Shown here in pieces: positions 1 to 9,524 of a DNA stretch of 64,000 nt. Numbering within the stretch: the first letter of the stretch is position 1; every line of letters starts with the position of its first letter. The notes below the pieces were generated by a model, which did no database searches, was not told the origin of the DNA, and saw only the letters and a program-made list of their open reading frames with translations. This DNA is from an archaeon (GTDB lineage: Archaea; Thermoproteota; Nitrososphaeria; Nitrososphaerales; Gagatemarchaeaceae), in contig JAKAUC010000018.1 of the NCBI GenBank assembly GCA_021827865.1, forward strand, positions 1 to 64,000, written 5' to 3'. Made by a program: the position numbers and the translations under genes.

Positions 1-150
1 GGGCGACCTTGAGGTCGGTGGGACGCGGGATGAAACGGCTGACCCGTGCGGAGCAAGGCCAAACGTGGCCGATGAAGTGCCTGCGACAGGCCAGGGTAGG
101 CCGCTGAGCGGAATCCCGTCTAGAACAGAAGGAGGACTACGGCCGGCACA
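1..150 (+). ncRNA. rnpB: RNase P RNA, 3' portion (5' end outside window)
   Basis: This is the catalytic RNA of RNase P, which removes tRNA 5' leaders. The stretch carries the archaeal RNase P core in the right order: a GGGCGACC-like element, GATGAAACGGC, GGAGCAAGGCCAAAC, the GGGTAGGCCGCTGAGC block, and the 3' universal AGAACAGAA followed by a GGACTAC-like segment. The 5' half (P1 to P4 5' strand) lies before base 1. The exact 3' end is inferred, because P1 pairing cannot be checked without the missing part. Confidence 0.88.
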
Positions 151-162
151 CGTCGGAGTCCT

Positions 163-188
163 CGGGAGAGGGGTAAAACCCTCTCTCG
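163..188 (+). terminator. 10-bp hairpin after RNase P RNA
   Basis: Arms 163-172 and 179-188 pair over 10 bp with one G-T wobble around a 6-nt loop. A short T run follows at 194-197. It sits just past the RNase P 3' end, so it may end or process that transcript. Archaeal termination usually needs a longer T tract, so the role is inferred. Confidence 0.4.
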
Positions 189-716
189 TGGGCTTTTGCA
201 TTGGAACAAGCAATGGAGGCTAACCCAAGTGGGGTGCTAGATTATCCGAGACTTAAAGTGGGGATGAACACGAATCAGATTCTACCTTTCAATCTGTCTG
301 GGCACAGGTAGGAGGTTACTTCGATGGAGATAGATTGCCCACATCCGAGTTGACTCCCCCGTCGTCCTGAAGTTCATCCTCGCTTGGGTTGACAACTAGC
401 GCGAGCGACTGCGATGGCTCAGACTCTCCCTTCTAACGAAGGGTTTGCAGTCGGGCTGATCTGAACCACGGCAAAGAGGCGCTCGTGCTTCGAGTAGCAA
501 GCACCAGGACGGCGCTGGCTGCCGTAAAGGAGTTGGTAAGACATTGTTTCAAGAAGCTCAGAGAATTGCAAGCGACTGTTGATTATTATTAGAACAGGGT
601 TACCGGAACCGCGGTTCTATCAGAATTCAATGAGCTGATACAAGCAAGAACACGCCTCGGTAAGACAATGCCATTGGTCCCACTATCGGCATTTGTTGAT
701 GCCATGTGTCAAATAG
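189..716. other. Gene-free low-GC stretch with hairpins; possible small RNA at 400-526
   Basis: No convincing protein gene is present. The short ORFs have no recognisable content. Perfect stems occur at 406-412/447-453 (enclosing 428-433/438-443 with a TAAC loop), 485-490/499-504, and 509-513/521-525. A 12-bp palindrome lies at 606-617. Three consecutive stems within 125 nt suggest a small structured RNA, but no known family signature (SRP, H/ACA or C/D) could be matched. Base composition is clearly richer in A and T than the surrounding genes. Confidence 0.35.
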
Positions 717-3700
717 CTACGGACGGAGAATTGAAGTCTGAAGAAGCGAAGAAATGTCGAAGAGAGCAGAAAATCCGGAACCGTGACAGTTTCGAGCCAG
801 GACAGGCAAAGCCTGGGCGGAGGGAAGACACCTCTGCTGGGAATCATATTTCCCGAGCTTCGTCTGGAGCTCCTCCTCTTCCTTCCTGCGTCGCTTCCCC
901 GCGATGAGGAAGAACCACGCGAAGAAGAATACAAGGGAGCCCACGAGCATGGGGATGATGAAGAACCAAATCCATGATATCTGGCTCGCAATGCCGACAC
1001 GAGTGGGCACGCTCTGAAGGTTCCCGATAGCAAAGTTGGTCCCGCCCAGTCTGGCTATCGGGACAGTCCCGCAGATTGTGAATCCCGCTGTCGTAATGTC
1101 AGATGGATTCACCCAGGTGCTCCCGTTCCAGTATTGCATTCCGGTGCCGGCACCGACAATGGAATTGGTGATGCAGACGTGGGCGTTCAACCCGGTCGGG
1201 ATGGTCCCGTTACCGACTACGAACACGTCGAAGTATCTGATCGCACCGGTAAAGGTCTCGGCGGTGACTCCGTAGGAGGGCAGGGTGAGGTTCGCGAGCT
1301 CGATTCTGAGCGTCGTGCCGGGGGCGTTCCCGAGGCCAGGGATGGAGACCGAGATTCCCGTCGTGGCCGTCTCGTCGACGACGGCCGTGCCGTTGGTCGA
1401 GGTCACTGGGAAGACGTCCGAGTGGTAGTTGCCGACGTTCGTGACTATGAAGGTCGTTGTCGCCACGTCTCCGGGGCGGGTCGCCACGTCGCTCCCGGTC
1501 GCGGTGACAGTTTCGGCCCCGGGGGGAGAAGATGGGACGCTGAACGTAGCCGAGAAGGTCCCGTTGGGACCTACAGTCGCTGCGGCTACCGTACCTCTGC
1601 TTATCACGATGTTGACCGTCGCACCAGGAGTGAACCCGGTTCCGTCCACGGTCACTGGAGTACCTGTGAGCCCCGAAGTCGGCGTGATAGCGATGGCGGG
1701 ACCTCCAGCCGGAGCGGTAGTGAGGATAAAGACCGCGTAGGCGACGATTTGCCCGGTGCTAGCGTCGCTTACGACCACCAAGCCATTCTGGCCGAAGGCA
1801 GTGAGGACGGTTAGGGGAGGGACGGCGCCTGAGGAAGTTGAGGTGAACTCGTAGGTCGTCGGACATGGGGACATGGTGCTGAGAGTGACGCCCGGCTCGA
1901 AGCAGTAGTAGTAGTTACCACCAGGCGAGAAGTTGGAGCCGCTGAGGAAGATCAGTGTTCCCGGCGGGCCGGAGGTCGGCGTGATGGTGATGACGGTGGT
2001 GGACCCGACAGCCACCGTGTCCACGGGAGAACACGCGCTTTCAGGGGTGTGGGCCGAGTCGGTGACTTTGTAGGAGTATACCGTCGAGGTGGACGGTGAG
2101 GGAGAGAAGCTGGCAGCTGTCGCACCTGAGACAGGGCTGGCGCACCCTGCTCCCGCGTACCACTGGTAGGAGTATGGGGCTGTCCCGCCTGAGGGGCTGG
2201 CCGAGAGGCGGATGGACTGCCCAGCGCTGATGGTCGGGGCGGAGGGAGTTATCGGTCCGGCGATGAGCTCGCCGTTTACTGTCACGGCGTCACCCCCCAC
2301 GCAGGACTTGGTGCCCGTCGCGTCGGTCACCTGGACCCAGTAGGTGGTGGTCGTGGAGGGTGAGACGGTGAAGCTCGAGCTGGTTCCCGATACCTGGCCG
2401 CTGCAGTCTGCCCCGGTGAACCACTCGTAGGAATAAGGACCAACGCCGCCACTGGGAGTTATGGTGAGGGTGATTGGTTGGCCGCCGTCGATGGAAGGTG
2501 AAGGTGGTTCTATCCCGCCAGGCGATAGGGTGGAGCCGTAGGTGACAGAGCTGGAAGAAGTCGCGGTGTTGCCGTCAGCGTCGGTGACGGTCAGGCCGAC
2601 GGAGTAGCTTCCAGGGGCCCTGGCGATGACGGTGCATGACTGGTCGGAAGGCCCGCACCCCGAGGCGACGGACATTCCGCCTGGGAGGTTCCATGAGTAG
2701 GTGTAGGGTGAGGTACCGCCCGAGGCGGTTGCGGTGAACGTGACGGGCGAACCCAAGGTCGCGCTCACGGGAGCTGACACCAGGACGGAAAGGGGCGCAG
2801 GGCCGACCTTGAGGGTCGCCGGGGAAGAGGTCGAAACATCGTTGGCGCTGTCCGTGACCCTTACGCTCACCGAGTAGGACCCTGGGGCGGCGGAGGTCAC
2901 TGTGCAGGTGTCGGCGGTGGAGTCGCACCCTGACACCACCGTGACGCCTGAGGGAATGCTCCAGTAGTAGGTATACGGCGAAGTGCCGCCTGTGGGGGTA
3001 ACTCTGAAGGTGACGTCACTCCCCGCTTGAATTGTCGCGGTCGAAGGCGACAGCGGCCCCGCATGGAGCGAAGGCAGGGGAGCTGGGCTGTTTACCGTTA
3101 CAGTGTCCCCCGCGGAACAGGCAGACTCAGGCGTTGAAGCAGAGTCGGTGACTTGGTAGTAGTAGGCGGTCGTAGAGGAGGGCGAAGCATCGTATGTAGA
3201 GGAGATTGCTCCGCTTATGGGGCTGGTGCAGCCAGCTCCAGTGAACCATTGATACGCGTAGGCGGTGGTACCGCCGTTCGGGTTTGCAGTAAGGAGCACC
3301 GATGAGCCGCTGGAGATGGTAGGCGATGGAGGTGTTATGGCTCCTGCGCTCAGGGCCGGGTTGACGGTCACCGCCACGGGGCTGGACGTCGAGACTGCGC
3401 CAGTCACGCTGTCGACGACGGTTGCACAGTAGTAGGTAGTTGAAGCGGGCGAGACGGAGACGCCAGTGAGCGGGCTCGTTCCGATGTTGGCATGCGCCGA
3501 ACCTACTTGGGTGATGTCGAGGGCGCAACTTGTGGACGAGGAACCGCTGTAAATCGTTATCGTGAAGTCTGCCGTCCCGCCGGTCCAAGACACTTGGAGG
3601 GTGCCCGACTGCCCGCTGTCCAGAACGGCGGGTGAAGGCGTCGCGGTGACCCCGGAGATCGCCGCGTTGACCGTTACCAAGTCGGTTGGGGAGCTTACAG

Positions 3701-6700
3701 CCGGAGGATTGGTCGAGGCGTCTGTAACTTCGTAACAGTAGTAGGTGTTGGAAGTCGGCGATACCAACTGGATGGATGAGGTACCCAGGGGTGTCGTATC
3801 AGAGGTACAGGCCGCACTGGACCCTGAGTACCACTGGTAGGTGTACGAACCGGTTCCGCCTGATGGGTGGGCGGTGAGGGTCAATGATTGGCCGCTGTCG
3901 ATCGTGGGGGATGCTGGGGTGATGGCTCCAGCCGAAAGAGCAGTGTCAACAGCTACCTGGTCCGTAGCTGAGCTAGTCGTGGGCGGGTTGGTGGATGTGT
4001 CAGATATGCTGTAGCAGTAGTAGGTGTTCGAGGTCGGCGACACTACCTGAGCGGATGACGTCCCGAGCGTTGCGGTGTCAGAGGAACAGGTGGAGCTCGA
4101 ACCTGAATACCATTGGTAGGTGTACGCCCCCGTCCCTCCTGACGGATGCGCCGTGAGGGTTACCGACTGTCCATTGTCGACGGTCGGGGAAGAGGGAGTG
4201 ACTGCGCCGGCCGAAAGAGCGGAATCCACTGTGACCAAGTCGGTCGCCGATGACACCGTGGGAGGGTTCGTCGAAGTGTCCGACAGTGAATAGCAGTAGT
4301 ATGTGTTGGTTGTGGGTGAAACCACCTGTGTGGAAGCAGTTCCCAGTGTGGCGGTGTCAGAAGCACAGGAGGTGCTTGACCCGGAGTACCACTTGTATGT
4401 GTAGGAGCCGGTTCCGCCTGATGGATTAGCCGTAAGGGTGACGGACTGGCCGCTGTCTATGGTAGGACCATTTGGGGTCATTGCCCCCGCTGAAAGTGTA
4501 CTGTCTACGGTAACTGCGTCGCCAGATGAGCAAGAGGTAGTTGAAGTGGAGTCAGTCACCTTGACGTAGTACGTGGTAGAGGAGCCAGGCGAGGCAGCAA
4601 GAGTGGAGGCCGTCGCTCCAGATATAGGAGAGGTGCTGCAGTCAGAGGAGGTATACCACTGATAGGTATAGGGGCTGGTCCCGCCGCTGGGATTGACAGC
4701 CAGCGTGACAGATTGACCGTTGTCTATTGTGGGAGATGAGGGGGAGATGGTTCCTGCAGCAAGGGGGACGTTGACTGTCACCAGGTCTGTGGCAGAATTC
4801 ACGGTTGGAGTGTTGGTCGAAGTGTCCGTGACGGAGTAGCAATAGTAGGTATTCGACGTCGGAGATGGAGCGTAAGTCGATGAAGTCTGCCCGCTCACCG
4901 CCGAATCCGAGGAACAGGCCGCGCTGGACCCTGAGTACCACTGGTAGGCGTAGGAGCCGGTACCGCCCGAGGGGTGAGCCGTCAGGGTGACTGATACACC
5001 GCTGTTGATGGTCGGGCTAGTGGGGGTAATCGCGCCGGCAGTCAGCGCGGAATCCACTGTGACAAGATTGGCGGCCGAGGTCGACGTTGGCGGGTTGGTC
5101 GATGAATCTGTCACCGAGTAGCAGTAGTATATGTTTGATGTGGGTGAGACCGCCTGGGTTGAAGCGGTTCCAAGTGTCGTAATGTCGGACGAACACGTTG
5201 AACTCGAACCAGAGTACCACTGATACGTATAGGACCCGGTCCCACCGGACGGATGGGCTGTCAATGTGACGGACTGTCCGCTGTCGATGATTGGAGATGT
5301 CGGGGTCACAGCACCGGCAGCCAGTATTGCATCTACCGTCACTGTGAAAGTGCTTGAGCTTGCGGTTGGGGTCGGGGAAGAACCTGAAGTCACTCCGGCA
5401 TCCGTGACGATATAGCAGTAGTAGTAGGTGCCAGCAGAAGTCGACGTTGGGACAGTATAGGTTGAAGATGTCGCCCCGCTGATGGAGGCATCGCTCGTGC
5501 TGCATGTTCCAGGGCTGCTGGCGCTGTACCATTGGTAAGCGAAAGTCCCCGTGCCTCCTGAAGGATGCGAAGTCAACAACAGCGACTGGCCGCTGTCGAT
5601 GGTTGATCCTGGTGCTGTGATAGCTCCTGCAGAGGGGGAGCTGTCGACGGTGACGGCGTCCCCGCTCGAGCAACTTGTAGCGCTCGTCGAGTCGGTGACC
5701 AGCACGTAGTAGGTGGTTGTCGACGACGGAAACGGGGAGAAGGTTTGCGAAGTCCCTAGCACCGAGCCGCTGCAACCCGAGCCGGAGTACCATTGGTAGG
5801 TGTAGCCGGGGTTCCCTCCGGTGGGGTTGGCAGTGAGGGTCACCGACTGGCTGCTATCGATGGTCACGGGGGATGGAGAGATGGCTCCTGCAGAAAGGAC
5901 GTTGTTTACGGTAAGGGAAGATCCTGACGTGGGAGAAGCCGCAGAATTCGAGTTGGCGTCGGTGACCTTGGCACAGTAGTAGTAAGTGTTGGCGGAGCCC
6001 GGCGAAGTGAAACTCAGAGTTTGTGGCGACGATGACGCGCCGGTCACCTGTCCAGCCTGAGTGTCGGCGCTCGAGCAGGAAGAACTCGACGTGCTGTAAT
6101 AGAGGGTGACCGTGAAGGTTCCGGTCCCGCCTGACCATGAGACGCTTACAGAGTCAGACGTGGTGGGCCCGACAGGGTCCGCCGCGAACGACCCGAGCGA
6201 AACGCTGGACGGGAGCGGGTTCGCCGTGACTGTCGTCGGGGTCGAGGTCGTGGTTACCGGGGTCGAGGCGCTGTCGGTCACCTTCAGCTCGAATGAGTAG
6301 ACACCGGATGTTGTGAGGGTCCCCGTGGACTGAGTGTAGGTCGTGACCCCGGCGCTGCATGAGAAGGAAGAGCCCAGGTTGCTGTAGCTGCTGGCGCCAG
6401 GGGCCTCCTGCAGCCACTGACAAGTGTAGGATGATGTGCCGCCGCTGAAGGCCGAGGTGACAGTGAGCGATGTCGAACCGCCCACGTCGAAGGCCGGTGA
6501 CGCTTGAGAGATAGCAGGGGCGCTCAACGGTGTGTTCACGGTAACCTGATCGGTGCCAGACCCGGATGTGGGAGCGGGAGTCGACCCGGACGTCACCCCC
6601 GTGTCAGTGATGATGTAGCAGTAGTAGTAGATCCCGGACGTGGTTGAGGTCGGAACTGCGTAGGAAGCAGAGGTGGCGCCGCTGATCGGTGCGTCACCAG

Positions 6701-8141
6701 TGGTGCAGGTTCCGGGAGAGCTTGCGGTGTACCATTGGTAGGTGAAGGTTCCAGTGCCCCCTGTGGGAGCTGGGGCTGTGAGTAGGACGGACTGACCCTG
6801 GTCGATCACAGGGGTCGAGGGTGTTACCGACCCTGCCACAGGCGCGCTGTCAACGGCGACCGCGTCCCCGCTGGAGCAGGCCGTCGCGTGGGTCGGCGTT
6901 GCCGAGTCTGTGACATATACGAAGTAGGTTCCGGCCGACGAGACAGAAAGGGAGGACGCCGTGCCCAGGACCGTCCCTGAGCACCCTGACCCAGAATACC
7001 ACTGGTAAGTATAGGGTGAGGTGCCGCCATATGGGTTCGCAGCAAGCGAAATCGACTGCCCGCTGTCAATGGTCGGAGTGGAAGGCGAGATGGCGCCTGC
7101 ATTCAGAGCGACGGCGGTCACGGCGACTGTAGCAGGCGTCGAAAACCCCTGAGGTGTAGGTGAATTCGACCCGTCGGACACTTGAAGCTCAAAGCTCCAA
7201 GTCCCGGATGTTGTGAGGGTCCCCGTGGACTGAGTGTAGGTCGTGACCCCGGCGCTGCATGAGAAGGAAGAGCCCAGGTTGCTGTAGCTGCTGGCGCCAG
7301 GGGCCTCCTGCAGCCACTGACAAGTGTATGGTGAGGCACCTCCGCTGAATCCGGAGGTCATCGATAGAGAGGAACTCTGACCCTGGTCTATAGACGACGG
7401 CGTGGCCGCGATGGTGGGAGCGACCAGCGCTGGGTTTACAGTGATGGTCACTTCAGCCGTCGCCGTGTCGGTTGTGACCGTGTCAGTGACGATCAGGCAG
7501 AAGTAGTAAGTGCCTGCGGCGGCCGGCGTGTAGTCCAAGGTCGATGACGTATAGGAGGAGCCCAGGCTCGTCAATGAAGAACATGAAGCGTCTGTGCTTG
7601 AGTACCACTGGTAGGTGAAACCGTCTGTTGTCGCACAGTTTATCGTAGTAGTGACTTTGAAGTCCTCGCCCTTGTTGATCTTCTGATTGGGATTGTTGAA
7701 TGTGATGCACCCTGTCGTGCCGTAGGCTGCAGAGGTGATCGGTGTCCCGGTAGCGCAGGTGGAGTTGGCGCATACAATAATGAAGACATTTCCGAACGAG
7801 GAGCTTGGGACCGTGTCAGTGATGCCGGACGGTATGTTGCCAGAGGCATCAGTGGTGAAGGTCCCGTCGGGATGGGATGAGGATGGAGTGCTGCCGGCGT
7901 CCAGGCACAGGTTAGAGTGCGCCGTTCCTGACGCAAAGCAGTACCCTTCCACTGTGTTGGCAGAGTAACCTGTGCCCGACAGCGTGACGACCGTCCCCTG
8001 GCCGCCGGAGGACGGGTTTATCGCCAGGGTCGCTGTGCCGCTGCCAGCGCGCGTTGGGCCAGCAACTGGGATGATGGCGAGCGTGGCCGAGGTCAGCAGC
8101 AGGACCGCGACCAGCAGAGACCTTAGCGCACGGGAGTTCAC
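717..8141 (-). CDS. Giant membrane-anchored surface protein with about 20 Ig/PKD-like repeats
   Basis: The protein has 2474 residues with a GTG start and a GGAG-type ribosome site about 9 nt upstream. An N-terminal signal peptide (about 1-32) is followed by an IPT/TIG-like segment. About 20 repeats of roughly 90 residues come next, of the form AGxIxPxxPTIDSGQSVTLTA...GGTGxYTYQWY, most with two cysteines that could form a disulfide. Two more IPT-like repeats, a distinct C-terminal extracellular domain, one transmembrane helix near 2385-2411 and a KRRRKEEEE stop-transfer tail end the protein. It is very rich in Ser and Thr and probably O-glycosylated. A cell-surface adhesin or S-layer-associated role is inferred from architecture. 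It starts 3 nt after the V4R gene stop, so the two are probably cotranscribed. Confidence 0.85.
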   Translation of the reverse strand: MNSRALRSLLVAVLLLTSATLAIIPVAGPTRAGSGTATLAINPSSGGQGTVVTLSGTGYSANTVEGYCFASGTAHSNLCLDAGSTPSSSHPDGTFTTDASGNIPSGITDTVPSSSFGNVFIIVCANSTCATGTPITSAAYGTTGCITFNNPNQKINKGEDFKVTTTINCATTDGFTYQWYSSTDASCSSLTSLGSSYTSSTLDYTPAAAGTYYFCLIVTDTVTTDTATAEVTITVNPALVAPTIAATPSSIDQGQSSSLSMTSGFSGGASPYTCQWLQEAPGASSYSNLGSSFSCSAGVTTYTQSTGTLTTSGTWSFELQVSDGSNSPTPQGFSTPATVAVTAVALNAGAISPSTPTIDSGQSISLAANPYGGTSPYTYQWYSGSGCSGTVLGTASSLSVSSAGTYFVYVTDSATPTHATACSSGDAVAVDSAPVAGSVTPSTPVIDQGQSVLLTAPAPTGGTGTFTYQWYTASSPGTCTTGDAPISGATSASYAVPTSTTSGIYYYCYIITDTGVTSGSTPAPTSGSGTDQVTVNTPLSAPAISQASPAFDVGGSTSLTVTSAFSGGTSSYTCQWLQEAPGASSYSNLGSSFSCSAGVTTYTQSTGTLTTSGVYSFELKVTDSASTPVTTTSTPTTVTANPLPSSVSLGSFAADPVGPTTSDSVSVSWSGGTGTFTVTLYYSTSSSSCSSADTQAGQVTGASSSPQTLSFTSPGSANTYYYCAKVTDANSNSAASPTSGSSLTVNNVLSAGAISPSPVTIDSSQSVTLTANPTGGNPGYTYQWYSGSGCSGSVLGTSQTFSPFPSSTTTYYVLVTDSTSATSCSSGDAVTVDSSPSAGAITAPGSTIDSGQSLLLTSHPSGGTGTFAYQWYSASSPGTCSTSDASISGATSSTYTVPTSTSAGTYYYCYIVTDAGVTSGSSPTPTASSSTFTVTVDAILAAGAVTPTSPIIDSGQSVTLTAHPSGGTGSYTYQWYSGSSSTCSSDITTLGTASTQAVSPTSNIYYCYSVTDSSTNPPTSTSAANLVTVDSALTAGAITPTSPTINSGVSVTLTAHPSGGTGSYAYQWYSGSSAACSSDSAVSGQTSSTYAPSPTSNTYYCYSVTDTSTNTPTVNSATDLVTVNVPLAAGTISPSSPTIDNGQSVTLAVNPSGGTSPYTYQWYTSSDCSTSPISGATASTLAASPGSSTTYYVKVTDSTSTTSCSSGDAVTVDSTLSAGAMTPNGPTIDSGQSVTLTANPSGGTGSYTYKWYSGSSTSCASDTATLGTASTQVVSPTTNTYYCYSLSDTSTNPPTVSSATDLVTVDSALSAGAVTPSSPTVDNGQSVTLTAHPSGGTGAYTYQWYSGSSSTCSSDTATLGTSSAQVVSPTSNTYYCYSISDTSTNPPTTSSATDQVAVDTALSAGAITPASPTIDSGQSLTLTAHPSGGTGSYTYQWYSGSSAACTSDTTPLGTSSIQLVSPTSNTYYCYEVTDASTNPPAVSSPTDLVTVNAAISGVTATPSPAVLDSGQSGTLQVSWTGGTADFTITIYSGSSSTSCALDITQVGSAHANIGTSPLTGVSVSPASTTYYCATVVDSVTGAVSTSSPVAVTVNPALSAGAITPPSPTISSGSSVLLTANPNGGTTAYAYQWFTGAGCTSPISGAISSTYDASPSSTTAYYYQVTDSASTPESACSAGDTVTVNSPAPLPSLHAGPLSPSTATIQAGSDVTFRVTPTGGTSPYTYYWSIPSGVTVVSGCDSTADTCTVTSAAPGSYSVSVRVTDSANDVSTSSPATLKVGPAPLSVLVSAPVSATLGSPVTFTATASGGTSPYTYSWNLPGGMSVASGCGPSDQSCTVIARAPGSYSVGLTVTDADGNTATSSSSVTYGSTLSPGGIEPPSPSIDGGQPITLTITPSGGVGPYSYEWFTGADCSGQVSGTSSSFTVSPSTTTTYWVQVTDATGTKSCVGGDAVTVNGELIAGPITPSAPTISAGQSIRLSASPSGGTAPYSYQWYAGAGCASPVSGATAASFSPSPSTSTVYSYKVTDSAHTPESACSPVDTVAVGSTTVITITPTSGPPGTLIFLSGSNFSPGGNYYYCFEPGVTLSTMSPCPTTYEFTSTSSGAVPPLTVLTAFGQNGLVVVSDASTGQIVAYAVFILTTAPAGGPAIAITPTSGLTGTPVTVDGTGFTPGATVNIVISRGTVAAATVGPNGTFSATFSVPSSPPGAETVTATGSDVATRPGDVATTTFIVTNVGNYHSDVFPVTSTNGTAVVDETATTGISVSIPGLGNAPGTTLRIELANLTLPSYGVTAETFTGAIRYFDVFVVGNGTIPTGLNAHVCITNSIVGAGTGMQYWNGSTWVNPSDITTAGFTICGTVPIARLGGTNFAIGNLQSVPTRVGIASQISWIWFFIIPMLVGSLVFFFAWFFLIAGKRRRKEEEELQTKLGKYDSQQRCLPSAQALPVLARNCHGSGFSALFDISSLLQTSILRP
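6304..6428 (-). repeat. Exact 125-bp intragenic repeat, copy 1
   Basis: This segment inside the giant surface gene is identical at DNA level to 7204-7328, exactly 900 bp (300 codons) away and in frame. It encodes part of the CQWLQEAPG-type repeat. Neighbouring repeats are far more diverged, so this pair reflects recent duplication or gene conversion. Confidence 0.93.
7204..7328 (-). repeat. Exact 125-bp intragenic repeat, copy 2
   Basis: This is the second copy of the 6304-6428 repeat. Identity starts and stops abruptly: bases 7203 and 7329 differ from their counterparts. The perfect match includes third codon positions, which argues against selection on protein sequence alone. Confidence 0.93.
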
Positions 8142-8144
8142 GAT

Positions 8145-8684
8145 CTATCTCCTCGCCACCACTACCTCGCAGACGTCGTCCCCCTTCGAGGTGCAGAGCT
8201 CCTCCCAGGCCCTGAACTGCTCTCCCTCGAGGACGCTCATTGTCCCCTTCAGTAGTCCTACTGTGAAATGGCAGAGCGGAGTCTCGCCCCCGAGCCTCAG
8301 CTTGTTGAAGGCGCATCCCTTGATCCTGAAGTTGACCTGGTCAGATTTGTGCGATGTGAAAGCCTTTAGGACATCCGAGTCGAACACGAACTGCCCCCAC
8401 CCCACCTCGCTGAGGCTCGCTACGATGTCCGCCATCGAATCCTCGGTGAACGGCGTCTCCTTCTTCTGTCGGGTCGCGAGCTCGGCACCAAGCGCCCCGC
8501 CGATTTCGTCCATTATGATGGGGGCCCTGGACGGGTCGCAGGTGTAGATCCGCTTGCAGATAGAGCTCCAGGTGTCTATGTCGACGGCTACGACTCTCCG
8601 CCCGTCCCTGACGCTGGTCAGCACTCCGGGGATGGTGTGCGTGAAAGGACGTGGGTTCTCGGAGGAATGCGGCAGTAGTACCAA
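8145..8684 (-). CDS. V4R-domain (4-vinyl reductase-type) sensor protein
   Basis: The protein has 179 residues with a TTG start. The V4R fold typically binds small hydrophobic or metal-linked ligands. The visible signature is the C-terminal part: a conserved Gly-Cys segment near 117-119, a Cys followed by HFTVGLL, and the final Cys-x5-GDDVCEVVV pattern typical of V4R proteins. No DNA-binding or catalytic domain is attached, so a ligand-sensing adaptor role is inferred. It heads a transcript that continues into the giant surface gene. An inverted repeat (8687-8709) immediately precedes the start codon and lies downstream of a TATA element, a good position for repression. Confidence 0.72.
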   Translation of the reverse strand: MVLLPHSSENPRPFTHTIPGVLTSVRDGRRVVAVDIDTWSSICKRIYTCDPSRAPIIMDEIGGALGAELATRQKKETPFTEDSMADIVASLSEVGWGQFVFDSDVLKAFTSHKSDQVNFRIKGCAFNKLRLGGETPLCHFTVGLLKGTMSVLEGEQFRAWEELCTSKGDDVCEVVVARR

Positions 8685-8686
8685 GT

Positions 8687-8709
8687 GTTTAACTGTTCAA
8701 CTGTTAAAC
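8687..8709. promoter_or_regulatory. Operator-like inverted repeat in divergent V4R/kaiC promoter region
   Basis: GTTTAAC (8687-8693) and GTTAAAC (8703-8709) form a perfect 7-bp inverted repeat with a 9-nt spacer. A palindromic TATA element (TTATATAA) follows at about 8715-8722. The half-site T(C/G)AAC(A/T)(G/A)TTAAAC recurs twice at 9889-9936, next to the neighbouring HTH gene. The best guess is a binding site for that HTH protein. Confidence 0.6.
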
Positions 8710-8793
8710 TCGTAATTATATAAGCTCAGCGCCACGCCTTCGACCACATCGCTCCCAGAAAGGGACATAAGCCGATTAGATTCCCACCAGAAC

Positions 8794-9522
8794 GTGCGAC
8801 GGCTTCCTACCGGCGTGGAAGGCCTGGACGAGATTCTTGGCGGAGGGTTCGTCCCGGGAAGCTGCGTGACCATATCAGGGGGCCCGGGGAGCGGGAAGTC
8901 GACGCTTTGCTCACAGTTCCTATACCACGGGTACAAGGAACTGGGGGAGAACGGGGTTTATGTCACCTGCACAGAGAGCCCCGAGGAGATCAAGAATAAC
9001 TTCAGGGACCATGGGTGGGACATCGACGAAGCAATTCGCAAGGGGAAGATCAAGATCCTCGACATGAGGCCTGTCCTAGCTACCGAGTCGGGACTAATCA
9101 CCAGAAACGAGGCGCTCTTCGAAGGGGAGACCATCCCGTTCAGCGTGGTCGCCAAGGGAACCCTGGATGAAATCAGACGGTCACATGCGAGGAGGGTAGT
9201 TCTCGACTCTATCACCACCATAGCGATGCAGTACTCTGGCGAGTTCCAAGTGAGGCAGGGGCTGCTGGGGCTTGTCCAGGGGCTGTCGAACGAAGACTGC
9301 GTCAGCCTTCTGATCGTCGAGACAATCGGGGCCAAGAACATCATCCCGGCCGAGTGGGCGCTTTCGCACGGCGTGGTCCTGCTCAACTACACCAGCGAAG
9401 CGGCCGAGGTAATCAGGTCGATACAGGTGGTCAAGATGCGAAGGACGGCGCACGACCAGGCTGTCTATGGAATGGAAGTCAGCAAGGATGGGATAGTCGT
9501 CCACACCGATGTTAAGGTCTAG
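8794..9522 (+). CDS. KaiC-like RecA-superfamily ATPase (single domain)
   Basis: The protein has 242 residues and a GTG start. It opens with the KaiC-family motif TGVEGLDEILGGG. A Walker A GGPGSGKST lies at 29-37 and a Walker B-like RVVLDSIT in the middle. It is a single-domain archaeal KaiC homologue rather than the two-domain clock protein. Such proteins act as ATP-dependent signal transducers that often partner with sensor and HTH proteins. It is transcribed divergently from the V4R gene across the operator-like repeat and ends 2 nt from the converging HTH gene. A signalling role is inferred from this context. Confidence 0.88.
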   Translation: MRRLPTGVEGLDEILGGGFVPGSCVTISGGPGSGKSTLCSQFLYHGYKELGENGVYVTCTESPEEIKNNFRDHGWDIDEAIRKGKIKILDMRPVLATESGLITRNEALFEGETIPFSVVAKGTLDEIRRSHARRVVLDSITTIAMQYSGEFQVRQGLLGLVQGLSNEDCVSLLIVETIGAKNIIPAEWALSHGVVLLNYTSEAAEVIRSIQVVKMRRTAHDQAVYGMEVSKDGIVVHTDVKV

Positions 9523-9524
9523 AG

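Noticed and set aside
1134..1814. Plus-strand ORF of 226 codons opposite the giant surface gene
   Set aside because: Low-complexity Arg/Gly/Asp-rich composition mirrors the minus-strand repeat coding; no family features.
3500..8000. Repeats of the surface gene as a CRISPR or transposon array
   Set aside because: The repeats are in-frame protein repeats of about 270 bp with diverged sequence, not short direct repeats with spacers.
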